Shown: positions 1 to 6,012 of the stretch, in pieces
How positions within the stretch are numbered: position 1 is the first letter of the stretch
How the letters are laid out: each line of letters opens with the position of its first letter
Assembly (NCBI GenBank): GCA_030665705.1
Contig: DAOUZG010000118.1
Span: forward strand, 1 to 6,266
Reading direction: 5' to 3'
Length of the DNA stretch: 6,266 nucleotides
DNA from: Deltaproteobacteria bacterium
GTDB taxonomy: Bacteria; Myxococcota_A; UBA9160; SZUA-336
Program-made: the position numbers and the translations under genes
Notes under the pieces: model-generated
Told to the model about the DNA's origin: nothing
Seen by the model: the letters and a program-made list of their open reading frames with translations, nothing else
Databases searched by the model: none

Positions 1-2
1 AG

Positions 3-506
3 GACCTACGCCGCGCCACGATCGAGCGCCGGGAGATGTTCCGGAGCTCCGCGGGCGATGCGATGGAGCTCACGGACAAGGAACGTGACGCACTGGAGCG
101 CGCCCGAGCGGCGGGGTTGGAAATCCCGTCCGACCGGAACCCGGTCCGGCGGATGATGGACCTCCACTCCAAGAGCTATCCGGTGGAGGACCTCCCCGGC
201 CTCCGCGAGATTCACAAGCAGTCAGAGCGCGAACGCAAGGAGGAGATGGCGCGCCAGAAGGAAATCGCCGCGGGCGAGTACCGCGTCCAGGTGGCGATGT
301 TCCGAACCGCGGAGGAGGCGGTGGAGGTTCTCGAGCACCTCATGTCCGAGCGCTACGACGGGACGGTCCTCTCCCGGACGGTCCGGGGCGAGGTGGTTCA
401 CTACGTGCAACTCGGGCCCTACATCAGCGATGACCGCGCTCAGCAGGTCGCCCGCGACGTGCGGGCGCTCACGGGGCTGGATACCCTCGTACTGGTGGAG
501 CCCTAG
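3..506 (+). CDS. SPOR-domain protein, 5'-partial
   Basis: The frame is open from the left edge (first full codon at 3) to TAG at 504-506, giving 167 visible residues. The C-terminal part, about residues 91-167, reads as a SPOR domain: GEYRVQVAMF, then a residue-pairing helix, a strand with VVHYVQLGPY, a second helix with DDRAQQVARDVR and a final strand LDTLVLVEP. SPOR domains usually bind peptidoglycan stripped of stem peptides, in the periplasm. The preceding 90 residues are very charged (Glu/Arg/Lys) and probably helical; residues 75-90 are especially rich in E, R and K. No signal peptide or membrane segment is seen, so an N-terminal anchor, if present, lies left of the window. ATG codons at 36 and 63 have poor or badly spaced ribosome sites, which also favours an upstream start. 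The stop is 5 bases before gspE, so co-transcription is likely. The domain call is firm; any link to secretion is inference. Confidence 0.78.
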   Translation, partial: DLRRATIERREMFRSSAGDAMELTDKERDALERARAAGLEIPSDRNPVRRMMDLHSKSYPVEDLPGLREIHKQSERERKEEMARQKEIAAGEYRVQVAMFRTAEEAVEVLEHLMSERYDGTVLSRTVRGEVVHYVQLGPYISDDRAQQVARDVRALTGLDTLVLVEP

Positions 507-511
507 AGACG

Positions 512-2242
512 ATGACGACTCCGAACCAGCTGGGTGAGGCGCTTCTTCAGACGACGTCCCTCACGACCGAAGGACTCGAGCAGGCGCTGAGAGAACAGGA
601 GGAGTCCGGAGCGCGGCTGACCCAGGTGCTTCTCGAGCTTTCCCTGATCTCTGAGGACGAACTCCTCAAGGCGCTCGGCGCGCTCTATCGGATGCCGGTC
701 CGGGACTCGCTTCGTCCCGACGAGGTCGACGGAGAGCTCGCAACCCGGATCCCGATCTCGTTCGCGAAGTCCCACCATCTCCTGCCTCTTCGTCAGGACG
801 ACGACCGGCTCGAGGTGGCAGTCGCGGATCCGCTGCTGACCGATCCTCTCGACGATCTTCGCTTCCTCTATCCGGGCACCCGGCTCGAACCCGTCCTCGT
901 AACGCGTCGAGCGATCCTCAACTGCATCAACCAGGTGTACGACCGCGCCAGCTCGGCTGACCAGGTCGCCGAGACCCTCGACACCGAGGACCTGGAGGAC
1001 CTCGCGACCGAGATCATCCAGGAGCCGGAAGACCTGCTCGACTCGGCCGAGGACAGCGCTCCGATCATCCGGCTCGTGAACTCGCTCCTTCAACAGGCGG
1101 TCAAGGAACGATCGAGCGACATCCACATCGAGCCGCACGAGCGGGAGCTCGTCGTGCGCTTCCGCACGGACGATCTGCTCTACGAGCCGATCCGTCCCCT
1201 CCCGAAGCGAGTTCAGCAGGCGGTGACCTCGCGGATCAAGATCATGGGACGGCTCGACATCGCCGAGAAGCGGCTCCCGCAGGACGGTCGGATCATGCTC
1301 AAGATCGCGGGTCGGGAATACGACGTCCGCCTCTCGACAATTCCGACGCAGTACGGCGAACGGTGTGTGCTCCGGCTTCTGCCTCGAACGCAGGAGCTGC
1401 TCAGCCTCGAAAGGATCGGGCTGGACGTTGAAAACAGAACGGTGTTCAAGCGGCTCATCCACCGCAGCAACGGCATCATCCTCGTCACCGGTCCGACGGG
1501 CTCGGGCAAGACGACGACGCTCTATGCAGCCCTCTCGACCATCAACACGCCCGAACAGAACATCATCACGATCGAGGACCCCGTCGAGATCCAGCTCAAG
1601 GGCGTGGGGCAGATCGAGATCAAGCCCCAGATCGGCCTGACCTTTGCGGCGGGGCTCCGGTCGATCCTGCGTCAGGACCCCAACGTCATCCTCGTGGGGG
1701 AGATCCGCGACCTCGAGACCGCCGAGATCGCCATCCAGGCGAGCCTCACCGGACACCTGGTTTTTGCCACCCTACACACCAACGATGCAGCGGGCGCCAT
1801 CACGCGGCTCGTGGACATGGGGGTCGAACCGTTCCTGATCAGCTCCTCGCTCATCGCGAGCCTGGCCCAGCGCCTGGTCCGGGTGCTCTGCACCCGTTGT
1901 CGAGCTCCCTACGTGCCGAGCCCCGAAGAGCTGGACGAGGCCGGGATCCGCCCGGACGAAGTCGCGGGGCGGGCGGTCTACCGCGCGGTGGGCTGTGAGC
2001 GCTGCAACCACAAGGGCTACCGCGGCCGCAGGGCGATCTTCGAGATCCTGGTCGTCAACGAGTCGATCCGAAAGCTGACCACGCGGGGAATCGACTCCAA
2101 GACGATCCAGGAGGAGGCGGTCCGCGGCGGGATGATCACGCTCCGCCAGGACGGGGTAAGCAAGGTGCTGGCGGGGATCACGACGATCGCGGAGATCCTC
2201 CGCCAGACGGAGGAGGAGGCGGTCATCTCTCCGGACCTCTAG
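512..2242 (+). CDS. gspE: Type II secretion system ATPase GspE
   Basis: Cytoplasmic hexameric AAA-like ATPase that powers pseudopilus assembly. The protein is 576 aa, longer than the roughly 500 aa of classical GspE. Residues about 5-63 form an MshEN/T2SSE_N-like helical region and 75-145 the second part of the N-domain. Residues about 149-190 are a Glu/Asp-rich linker that accounts for much of the extra length. The catalytic part has Walker A GPTGSGKTT (327-335), an Asp box around IEDPVE (354-359), Walker B with VILVGEIRD (392-400) and a His box around GHLVFATLHTN (414-424). Two CxxC pairs (C460/C463 and C495/C498) give the tetracysteine zinc module typical of GspE. At 218-221 the usual RxDG reads RTDD. 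The start is ATG 512, with only a weak TGGAG at 496-500, 11 bases upstream. A PilB-type pilus ATPase is the main alternative, but the gspFGHIJK context argues strongly for GspE. Confidence 0.97.
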   Translation: MTTPNQLGEALLQTTSLTTEGLEQALREQEESGARLTQVLLELSLISEDELLKALGALYRMPVRDSLRPDEVDGELATRIPISFAKSHHLLPLRQDDDRLEVAVADPLLTDPLDDLRFLYPGTRLEPVLVTRRAILNCINQVYDRASSADQVAETLDTEDLEDLATEIIQEPEDLLDSAEDSAPIIRLVNSLLQQAVKERSSDIHIEPHERELVVRFRTDDLLYEPIRPLPKRVQQAVTSRIKIMGRLDIAEKRLPQDGRIMLKIAGREYDVRLSTIPTQYGERCVLRLLPRTQELLSLERIGLDVENRTVFKRLIHRSNGIILVTGPTGSGKTTTLYAALSTINTPEQNIITIEDPVEIQLKGVGQIEIKPQIGLTFAAGLRSILRQDPNVILVGEIRDLETAEIAIQASLTGHLVFATLHTNDAAGAITRLVDMGVEPFLISSSLIASLAQRLVRVLCTRCRAPYVPSPEELDEAGIRPDEVAGRAVYRAVGCERCNHKGYRGRRAIFEILVVNESIRKLTTRGIDSKTIQEEAVRGGMITLRQDGVSKVLAGITTIAEILRQTEEEAVISPDL

Positions 2243-2260
2243 CGCGGAGTCCACGAGCCG

Positions 2261-3484
2261 ATGCCCGTCTACGAGTACAAAGGAGTTACCACCGGAAACC
2301 GGGCCACCCGTGGGCTCGTGGACGCGGACAGCCCACGAGGCGCGCGTCTGAAGCTTCGCGCGGAAGGGATCTTTCCGACGGAGATCGTCCCGGGCCGAAC
2401 CGGGAGCGCGATCTCCGACACCCTGGCCCGGTTCCGGCTCCCCCAGCTCCGGCGTGTCCCCGACCTCGACCTGTCGCTGTTCACGCGGCAGCTCGGAACG
2501 CTGATCGGCGCGGGAGTCCCACTCGTAGACTCGCTTTCCGCGTTGACCGAGCAGGTCGAAAACGACCCACTCAAGAAGGTGGTCGGGCGGGTCCGCGAGT
2601 CGGTCAACCAGGGGATGAGCCTCGCCGACGCGTTCGGCGAGCACCCGTACGTCTTCTCCGACCTCTACCGGAGCATGGTCGGCGCCGGGGAATCGTCAGG
2701 GGCGCTCGAGATCGTTCTGCAGCGCCTGGCCGACTACATCGAAAGCCAGATGGAGCTGCGGAACAAGGTCACCAACGCCATGATCTATCCAATCCTGATG
2801 CTCGTGTTGAGTGCGCTCGTCTCGGGTATCCTGCTGGTCAAGGTGATCCCGACGATCACCGGTCTCCTCGAGGATCTGAACCAGCCGCTGCCGCTGGCGA
2901 CGCTCGTCGTCATCTCGATTTCGGAGTTTCTCCGTCGATGGTGGGCCGTCATTCTGATCTCGATCGCGGCGGCTTTGCTGCTCGGCAATCGCCTGATCCA
3001 TACGGAACGTGGACGCCTCGTCTGGGATCGCCTTCGCTTGCGGACCCCGGTGATCGGTCGGGTCGTGCGCTACGTCGCAATCTCCCGGTTCAGCCGAACA
3101 CTCGCAACTCTGCTGGCGGGCGGCCTGCGCATTGTGCAGGCCCTCGACATCGCGAAGGCGGTGGCGGCCAACGCGGTGATCGAGCGAGCCGTTGAGCGCG
3201 CCCGGGACGCGATTACAAAGGGAGCGAACATCGCGACCCCGCTGCGCCAGAGCGGGGAGTTCCCAGCGATGGTGACGCACATGATCGCAGTCGGCGAGGC
3301 CTCGGGTGAACTCGATGCGATGCTCGGCAAGGTCGCCGCGACGTACGACGAGCTCGTCGAGAACAGCCTCAACCGGCTCATCGCGCTGATGGGGCCGGTG
3401 CTGCTCATTGTCGTGGCAGGCGTCGTCGTGACCATCATTTTATCGACGCTACTGCCGCTCATGAATCTCACCGCGGCCCTGTAG
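2261..3484 (+). CDS. gspF: Type II secretion system inner-membrane platform protein GspF
   Basis: Polytopic inner-membrane protein that couples the GspE ATPase to pseudopilin extraction. It is 407 aa, the normal family length. It opens with the typical MPVYEYKG strand of the GspF/PilC N-terminus. Two homologous T2SSF domains follow: one from about residue 72 (FTRQLGTLI) to 195 and one from about 275 (SRFSRTLATLL) to 397. Each carries the conserved Gly-Glu motif, VGAGESSG at 140-147 and VGEASG at 344-349. Hydrophobic segments at about 175-198, 226-243 and 376-398 give the three membrane helices expected for the family. The gene starts 18 bases after gspE stops; GGAG at 2246-2249 lies 11 bases before ATG 2261. 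No truncation or missing motif is seen. It could be called PilC from sequence alone, but its neighbours make it GspF. Confidence 0.97.
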   Translation: MPVYEYKGVTTGNRATRGLVDADSPRGARLKLRAEGIFPTEIVPGRTGSAISDTLARFRLPQLRRVPDLDLSLFTRQLGTLIGAGVPLVDSLSALTEQVENDPLKKVVGRVRESVNQGMSLADAFGEHPYVFSDLYRSMVGAGESSGALEIVLQRLADYIESQMELRNKVTNAMIYPILMLVLSALVSGILLVKVIPTITGLLEDLNQPLPLATLVVISISEFLRRWWAVILISIAAALLLGNRLIHTERGRLVWDRLRLRTPVIGRVVRYVAISRFSRTLATLLAGGLRIVQALDIAKAVAANAVIERAVERARDAITKGANIATPLRQSGEFPAMVTHMIAVGEASGELDAMLGKVAATYDELVENSLNRLIALMGPVLLIVVAGVVVTIILSTLLPLMNLTAAL

Positions 3485-3494
3485 AGGGGCTGAG

Positions 3495-3499
3495 AGGAG
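3495..3499 (+). promoter_or_regulatory. Ribosome binding site of gspG
   Basis: AGGAG lies 8 bases before ATG 3508. It decides the start: the nearer ATG at 3501 is one base away and opens a frame that stops after five codons. This is among the best-formed Shine-Dalgarno sites in the window, in keeping with GspG being the most abundant pseudopilin. Confidence 0.75.
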
Positions 3500-3507
3500 C
3501 ATGATCG

Positions 3508-3954
3508 ATGAACCGTGACGAACCCTCAGGCTTCACGCTGATCGAGATCCTCGTCGTCGTCCTGATCATCGGGCTACTGACGACCGTGATCGCGACCAAC
3601 CTGATCGGGCGAGCGGAGCGGGCCAAGGCCCAGCTCGCTGAGATGCATCTCAAGGCCCTCTCCAACCAGATTGAGCTCTACCGTCTCGACAACGGCCTGT
3701 ACCCGGACGAGTCCCAGGGCCTCGAGGCACTCGTCCGGAAGCCCTCGTCGGATCGTGATCTACGCAACTACCCACCCGGCGGCTACCTAAAGCCGGAGTC
3801 CCTGATCGATCCTTGGGGAACCCCGTACCAGTACCAGGCTCCCGGGCAGCACAACACACACAGCTTCGACCTCTACTCCTTCGGCCCCGATGGGGCTGAA
3901 GGGGGTCAAGGGGACAACGCCGATATCGTGAACTGGGACAAGGGAGGCGCATAG
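3508..3954 (+). CDS. gspG: Major pseudopilin GspG
   Basis: Main shaft subunit of the periplasmic pseudopilus. It is 148 aa with an 8-residue leader (MNRDEPSG) ending at the prepilin peptidase (GspO/PilD) site G8|F9. Glu13 is the conserved +5 glutamate, and residues 9-32 form the hydrophobic N-terminal helix. Residues 52-72 contain the family's NQIELYRLDNGLYP stretch, followed by a QGLEAL helix and the SLIDPWGTPYQY segment (98-109). The C-terminal loop at 124-140 (SFGPDG, then an acidic DNAD) followed by VNW matches the calcium-binding loop of GspG proteins. Which residues bind the metal here is inferred from the family. This C-terminus separates GspG from type IV pilins such as PilA. The gene lies 23 bases after gspF and 3 bases before the gspH start. 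Confidence 0.97.
   Translation: MNRDEPSGFTLIEILVVVLIIGLLTTVIATNLIGRAERAKAQLAEMHLKALSNQIELYRLDNGLYPDESQGLEALVRKPSSDRDLRNYPPGGYLKPESLIDPWGTPYQYQAPGQHNTHSFDLYSFGPDGAEGGQGDNADIVNWDKGGA
3941..3947 (+). promoter_or_regulatory. Ribosome binding site of gspH
   Basis: AGGGAGG inside the last codons of gspG, 10 bases before GTG 3958. It supports the GTG start of gspH. No ATG occurs in that frame between the gspG stop and the prepilin cleavage site, so GTG is the only reasonable choice. Confidence 0.7.
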
Positions 3955-3957
3955 ACG

Positions 3958-4557
3958 GTGGGACGCGCCGGTCGGGCGTACGGGGCGTATGGGGCGTACA
4001 GGGCGTGCGGGTTCACTCTCCTCGAGATGCTCGTGGTCGTGGGCCTCATGGCTGTGCTCAGTGCCGTCTTCATGCCCCGCCTCGGCGGGATCTTTCGATT
4101 CGAGATTCGCAGAGCCGCCCGCACGCTCGCGGCGGATCTGAACTACACGGCCCAGCGGGCGATCGCGACCGGATCGCTCCACCGCTGGGTCGTCGATCTC
4201 GACAATCAGGTGTTCCGCGTCGAGCGGCTTCGCGACGTCCCGTCCCTCCCCGACTCCGACCTGCCGACTCACGCGGAGCTCTTGGACCTTCGCGCCCCAG
4301 TCCGTACGCATGAGTTCCTCCCGCTCGACGCACGAGGGGGGGAGTGGCGCGGGCTCGACCAGGGAGGGGTTTCGATCCAAAGGGTTCGCGTCGGCGACGA
4401 GGAGTCTGGGGGCGGAACGGTCAGCATCGCCTTCGGGCCGGACGGGGGTGCAGACCCCGCCGAGGTCGTGCTGTCCGACGAGGGGGGACACCAGCTCCGG
4501 ATTCTCGTGGGGGTGTTCACGGGCGAGGTTCGCGTGGAGGAGCCAGAGGGTGCGTAG
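3958..4557 (+). CDS. gspH: Minor pseudopilin GspH
   Basis: Minor pseudopilin thought to join the tip complex to the GspG shaft. It is 199 aa from a GTG start. Residues 1-18 are a leader ending at G18|F19; Glu23 is the +5 glutamate. FTLLEMLVVVGLMAVLSAVF starts the hydrophobic helix (19-38), followed by an amphipathic RRAARTLAADLNYTAQRAI stretch. The C-terminus, with VSIAFGPDGG followed by strands ending in ILVGVFTGEVRV, matches the beta-rich GspH fold and its typical F.PDG motif. The leader is odd: most of it comes from a 9-bp tandem repeat, giving Ala-Tyr-Gly units instead of the short basic leaders of GspI and GspJ. The 3' end overlaps gspI by 8 bases. A general GspH/FimT-like minor pilin is the alternative name; position between gspG and gspI supports GspH. 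Confidence 0.9.
   Translation: MGRAGRAYGAYGAYRACGFTLLEMLVVVGLMAVLSAVFMPRLGGIFRFEIRRAARTLAADLNYTAQRAIATGSLHRWVVDLDNQVFRVERLRDVPSLPDSDLPTHAELLDLRAPVRTHEFLPLDARGGEWRGLDQGGVSIQRVRVGDEESGGGTVSIAFGPDGGADPAEVVLSDEGGHQLRILVGVFTGEVRVEEPEGA
3973..4008 (+). repeat. Four 9-bp tandem repeats in the gspH leader
   Basis: Four back-to-back, slightly diverged 9-base units: CGGGCGTAC, GGGGCGTAT, GGGGCGTAC and AGGGCGTGC. All share the core GGGCGT. They are in phase with gspH and encode R-A-Y, G-A-Y, G-A-Y and R-A-C, ending one codon before the prepilin cleavage site. Because the unit is three codons, gain or loss of a copy keeps the frame and changes only leader length. This is seen directly; biological meaning is unknown. 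Confidence 0.9.
4536..4542 (+). promoter_or_regulatory. Ribosome binding site of gspI
   Basis: GGAGGAG within the 3' end of gspH, 7 bases before GTG 4550. It fixes the gspI start at 4550 rather than at the ATG at 4310, which would add 80 residues read out of frame from gspH and would bury the prepilin signal internally. Confidence 0.75.
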
Positions 4558-5083
4558 GAGGCAGGGATTCACCCTGCTCGAGGTGATGGTCGCGATCTTC
4601 GTGCTGGGGACGGTCGTCGGTGCGCTTCTGCAGCTCATGAACGATCACCTGTCGCGGCTCGCGGAGGCGCGGCAGGAGCTGGAGATCGCACGGCTGGCGG
4701 AGGCGCGCCTGCGCGAGATCCAGACGATGGCAGCCGAGGGTATCCTCCCGGAGCTCGGCCGCGACGAAGGCGGGTTCGAACCACCCAACGACTATCTACA
4801 GTGGGAGCTCGTGGTGGAAGAGACGGCCGTGGAGCCAGCCGGAGGGGGGGCGGAGGGACCGCCATCGTCGAGCTTGTTCGCGGCGCCCGGTCTGGCACCC
4901 GAGAAGGCTGGGGCCGTCCAATCGAGCCTGCTGAGGCTGGAGCTGAAGGTGTTCCCCGAGCGCGGGACGAAGCCGCACTCGGTTGTTCCCTACGTCCTCT
5001 ATCTGGTCCGCCCCCTCGACGAAGGGGCGCTGGCAGGACTGCTGAACCGGCTCGGGATCGAGCGGGACGAGGAAGAGGAATGA
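4550..5083 (+). CDS. gspI: Minor pseudopilin GspI
   Basis: Minor pseudopilin that forms the pseudopilus tip with GspJ and GspK. The GTG start gives 177 aa with a short basic leader, MRRRQG. Cleavage is expected at G6|F7, with Glu11 as the +5 residue and FTLLEVMVAIFVLGTVVGAL as the start of the helix. A helical stretch with RLAEARLREIQTMA follows, as in other GspI proteins. Classical GspI is about 120-130 aa, so this one is enlarged. The extra length sits in a Pro/Gly/Ala/Ser-rich segment at about residues 95-125 and a C-terminal tail ending in acidic residues (DEEEE). The gene overlaps gspH by 8 bases and gspJ by 4 (ATGA), so coupled translation is likely. The call rests on the prepilin signal and order; the C-terminal half is less clearly recognisable. 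Confidence 0.88.
   Translation: MRRRQGFTLLEVMVAIFVLGTVVGALLQLMNDHLSRLAEARQELEIARLAEARLREIQTMAAEGILPELGRDEGGFEPPNDYLQWELVVEETAVEPAGGGAEGPPSSSLFAAPGLAPEKAGAVQSSLLRLELKVFPERGTKPHSVVPYVLYLVRPLDEGALAGLLNRLGIERDEEEE
5069..5073 (+). promoter_or_regulatory. Ribosome binding site of gspJ
   Basis: GAGGA inside the last codons of gspI, 6 bases before ATG 5080. It supports the start in the ATGA overlap at 5080-5083. The acidic tail codons of gspI (GAGGAAGAGGAA) thus double as the ribosome site of gspJ. Confidence 0.65.
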
Positions 5084-6012
5084 GGCGGCGGGACGGATTC
5101 ACGCTCGTCGAGATGCTGATCGTGATCGGGATTACGGCTCTTCTCGTGACCGCGGCCGTGCAGGCCCATCTGGGGATCCGACGCGCCCAGGAGCGGGCGG
5201 GGCGGGGGCTCCTCCGCGACCGCGCGGCCGAGGTCTTTCTCGACCGGATTGAGTCTGAGCTCCTCGGCACCGTGATGGTAGTGAGACCCCAGGGGACCGA
5301 CCGCCTCTCTCACCCGTTCGTCTTCTTTGGAGAGAACGCCTTCACGTCCGAGGCGGACGCCGACGCCGTCCGCTTCGTGACTCGTAACCCGGCGCGGGCA
5401 GCGCTGGATTCCACGGGCGCGGGGTTGCGGCTGGTCACCTACGTCGCGGACGCCTCTGAGGAGGCCGGACTCACGCTGGTCCGCGAGGAGCAACCGTTGC
5501 CGACCAACCTCCAGAAGGAACCGATCGTGGAGGAGGGGCAGGCTGTCCTCGAGGAGGTTGCGCTGTTCCGCGTGCGCTACCTCGACGACCAGGCCGAGGT
5601 GTGGCGCGAGTGGTGGGACTCCACCGATGTCAGGCTGATCGACCGGCTGCCCAGTGCGGTCGAGGTCACCGTGGCGTTCCTGCAGGAGAACGACGTGGGC
5701 GAGCTTCACCCCGGACCCGAGCACCCGCGCTTGGTCCCGCTCCCGGTGCGCCCGTTCGATTTCGAGGCGCTTCGGGAGCGCGCCGAGCTCGAGGGCTCGG
5801 ACCCCAACGCGCTCGACGAAGAGACGGAGGGCGACGAGGACGAGGAGGAGGAGTGCCGTCTGGTCAGTGAGTGTTCGAGCGTCCCGGCCTCCCACCCGAA
5901 CCTGAGGGGGTTCAGCCGGTACTTCTCGGAGTGCTACAGCCCCTCGAAGCGAGCACACATCGTCCTCAAGGCTGCGGTGAAGATGGGTGGAGGGACGTGG
6001 TATTGCGACTGA
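5080..6012 (+). CDS. gspJ: Minor pseudopilin GspJ, enlarged C-terminus
   Basis: Tip-complex minor pseudopilin partnering GspI and GspK. ATG 5080 gives 310 aa. The leader MRRRDG ends at G6|F7 with Glu11 at +5, followed by the hydrophobic helix beginning FTLVEMLIVIGITALLV. Residues about 40-220 look like a GspJ body: DRIESELLGT, DAVRFVTRNPA, GLRLVTYVAD, VLEEVALFRVRYLDD, then a WREWWDSTD loop and LPSAVEVTVAFL. Classical GspJ is about 200 aa, so about 90 residues are added at the C-terminus. These hold a polyacidic tract (246-258, nearly all Asp/Glu) and then four cysteines, C259, C265, C285 and C309, the last one residue from the end. The final RAHIVLKAAVK strand could be the true end of the GspJ fold, which would make the acidic and cysteine-rich region an insertion. 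Overlaps gspK by 10 bases. Confidence 0.9.
   Translation: MRRRDGFTLVEMLIVIGITALLVTAAVQAHLGIRRAQERAGRGLLRDRAAEVFLDRIESELLGTVMVVRPQGTDRLSHPFVFFGENAFTSEADADAVRFVTRNPARAALDSTGAGLRLVTYVADASEEAGLTLVREEQPLPTNLQKEPIVEEGQAVLEEVALFRVRYLDDQAEVWREWWDSTDVRLIDRLPSAVEVTVAFLQENDVGELHPGPEHPRLVPLPVRPFDFEALRERAELEGSDPNALDEETEGDEDEEEECRLVSECSSVPASHPNLRGFSRYFSECYSPSKRAHIVLKAAVKMGGGTWYCD
5989..5995 (+). promoter_or_regulatory. Ribosome binding site of gspK
   Basis: GGAGGGA near the end of gspJ. It lies 7 bases before TTG 6003 and only 1 base before GTG 5997. The spacing favours TTG 6003 as the gspK start. Confidence 0.6.

Noticed and set aside
36..38. ATG at 36 as the true start of the SPOR-domain gene
   Set aside because: The frame stays open to the left edge, the purine-rich GGGAG directly abuts the ATG with no spacing, and no membrane or signal segment follows. 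A start left of the window is more likely, though not proven.
503..1756. A 417-codon open frame on the - strand opposite gspE
   Set aside because: It lies fully antisense to a well-conserved ATPase, is rich in Arg/Asp/Glu/Leu as expected from the reverse complement of GC-rich codons, and shows no domain.
1772..2644. A 290-codon open frame on the - strand spanning the gspE/gspF junction
   Set aside because: Antisense shadow in GC-rich DNA; it crosses two real genes and has no recognisable motif. The same applies to the long - strand frames at 2696-3280, 3787-4638 and 4999-5958.
3501..3518. ATG at 3501 as the gspG start
   Set aside because: Its frame stops after five codons (TGA at 3516) and the ribosome site is only one base away; ATG 3508 is correctly spaced.
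3973..4008. The 9-bp repeats as a CRISPR array or regulatory iterons
   Set aside because: Units are 9 bp with no spacers, and they lie inside a coding frame in phase with codons.
4310..4549. An upstream ATG extension of gspI
   Set aside because: It would bury the prepilin signal 80 residues inside the protein and overlap gspH extensively. GTG 4550 has a good ribosome site and gives a normal leader.
4801..5079. An upstream ATG extension of gspJ
   Set aside because: Same argument: the added residues are a frame-shifted reading of gspI, rich in Arg and Gly, and ATG 5080 sits directly before a proper leader peptide.
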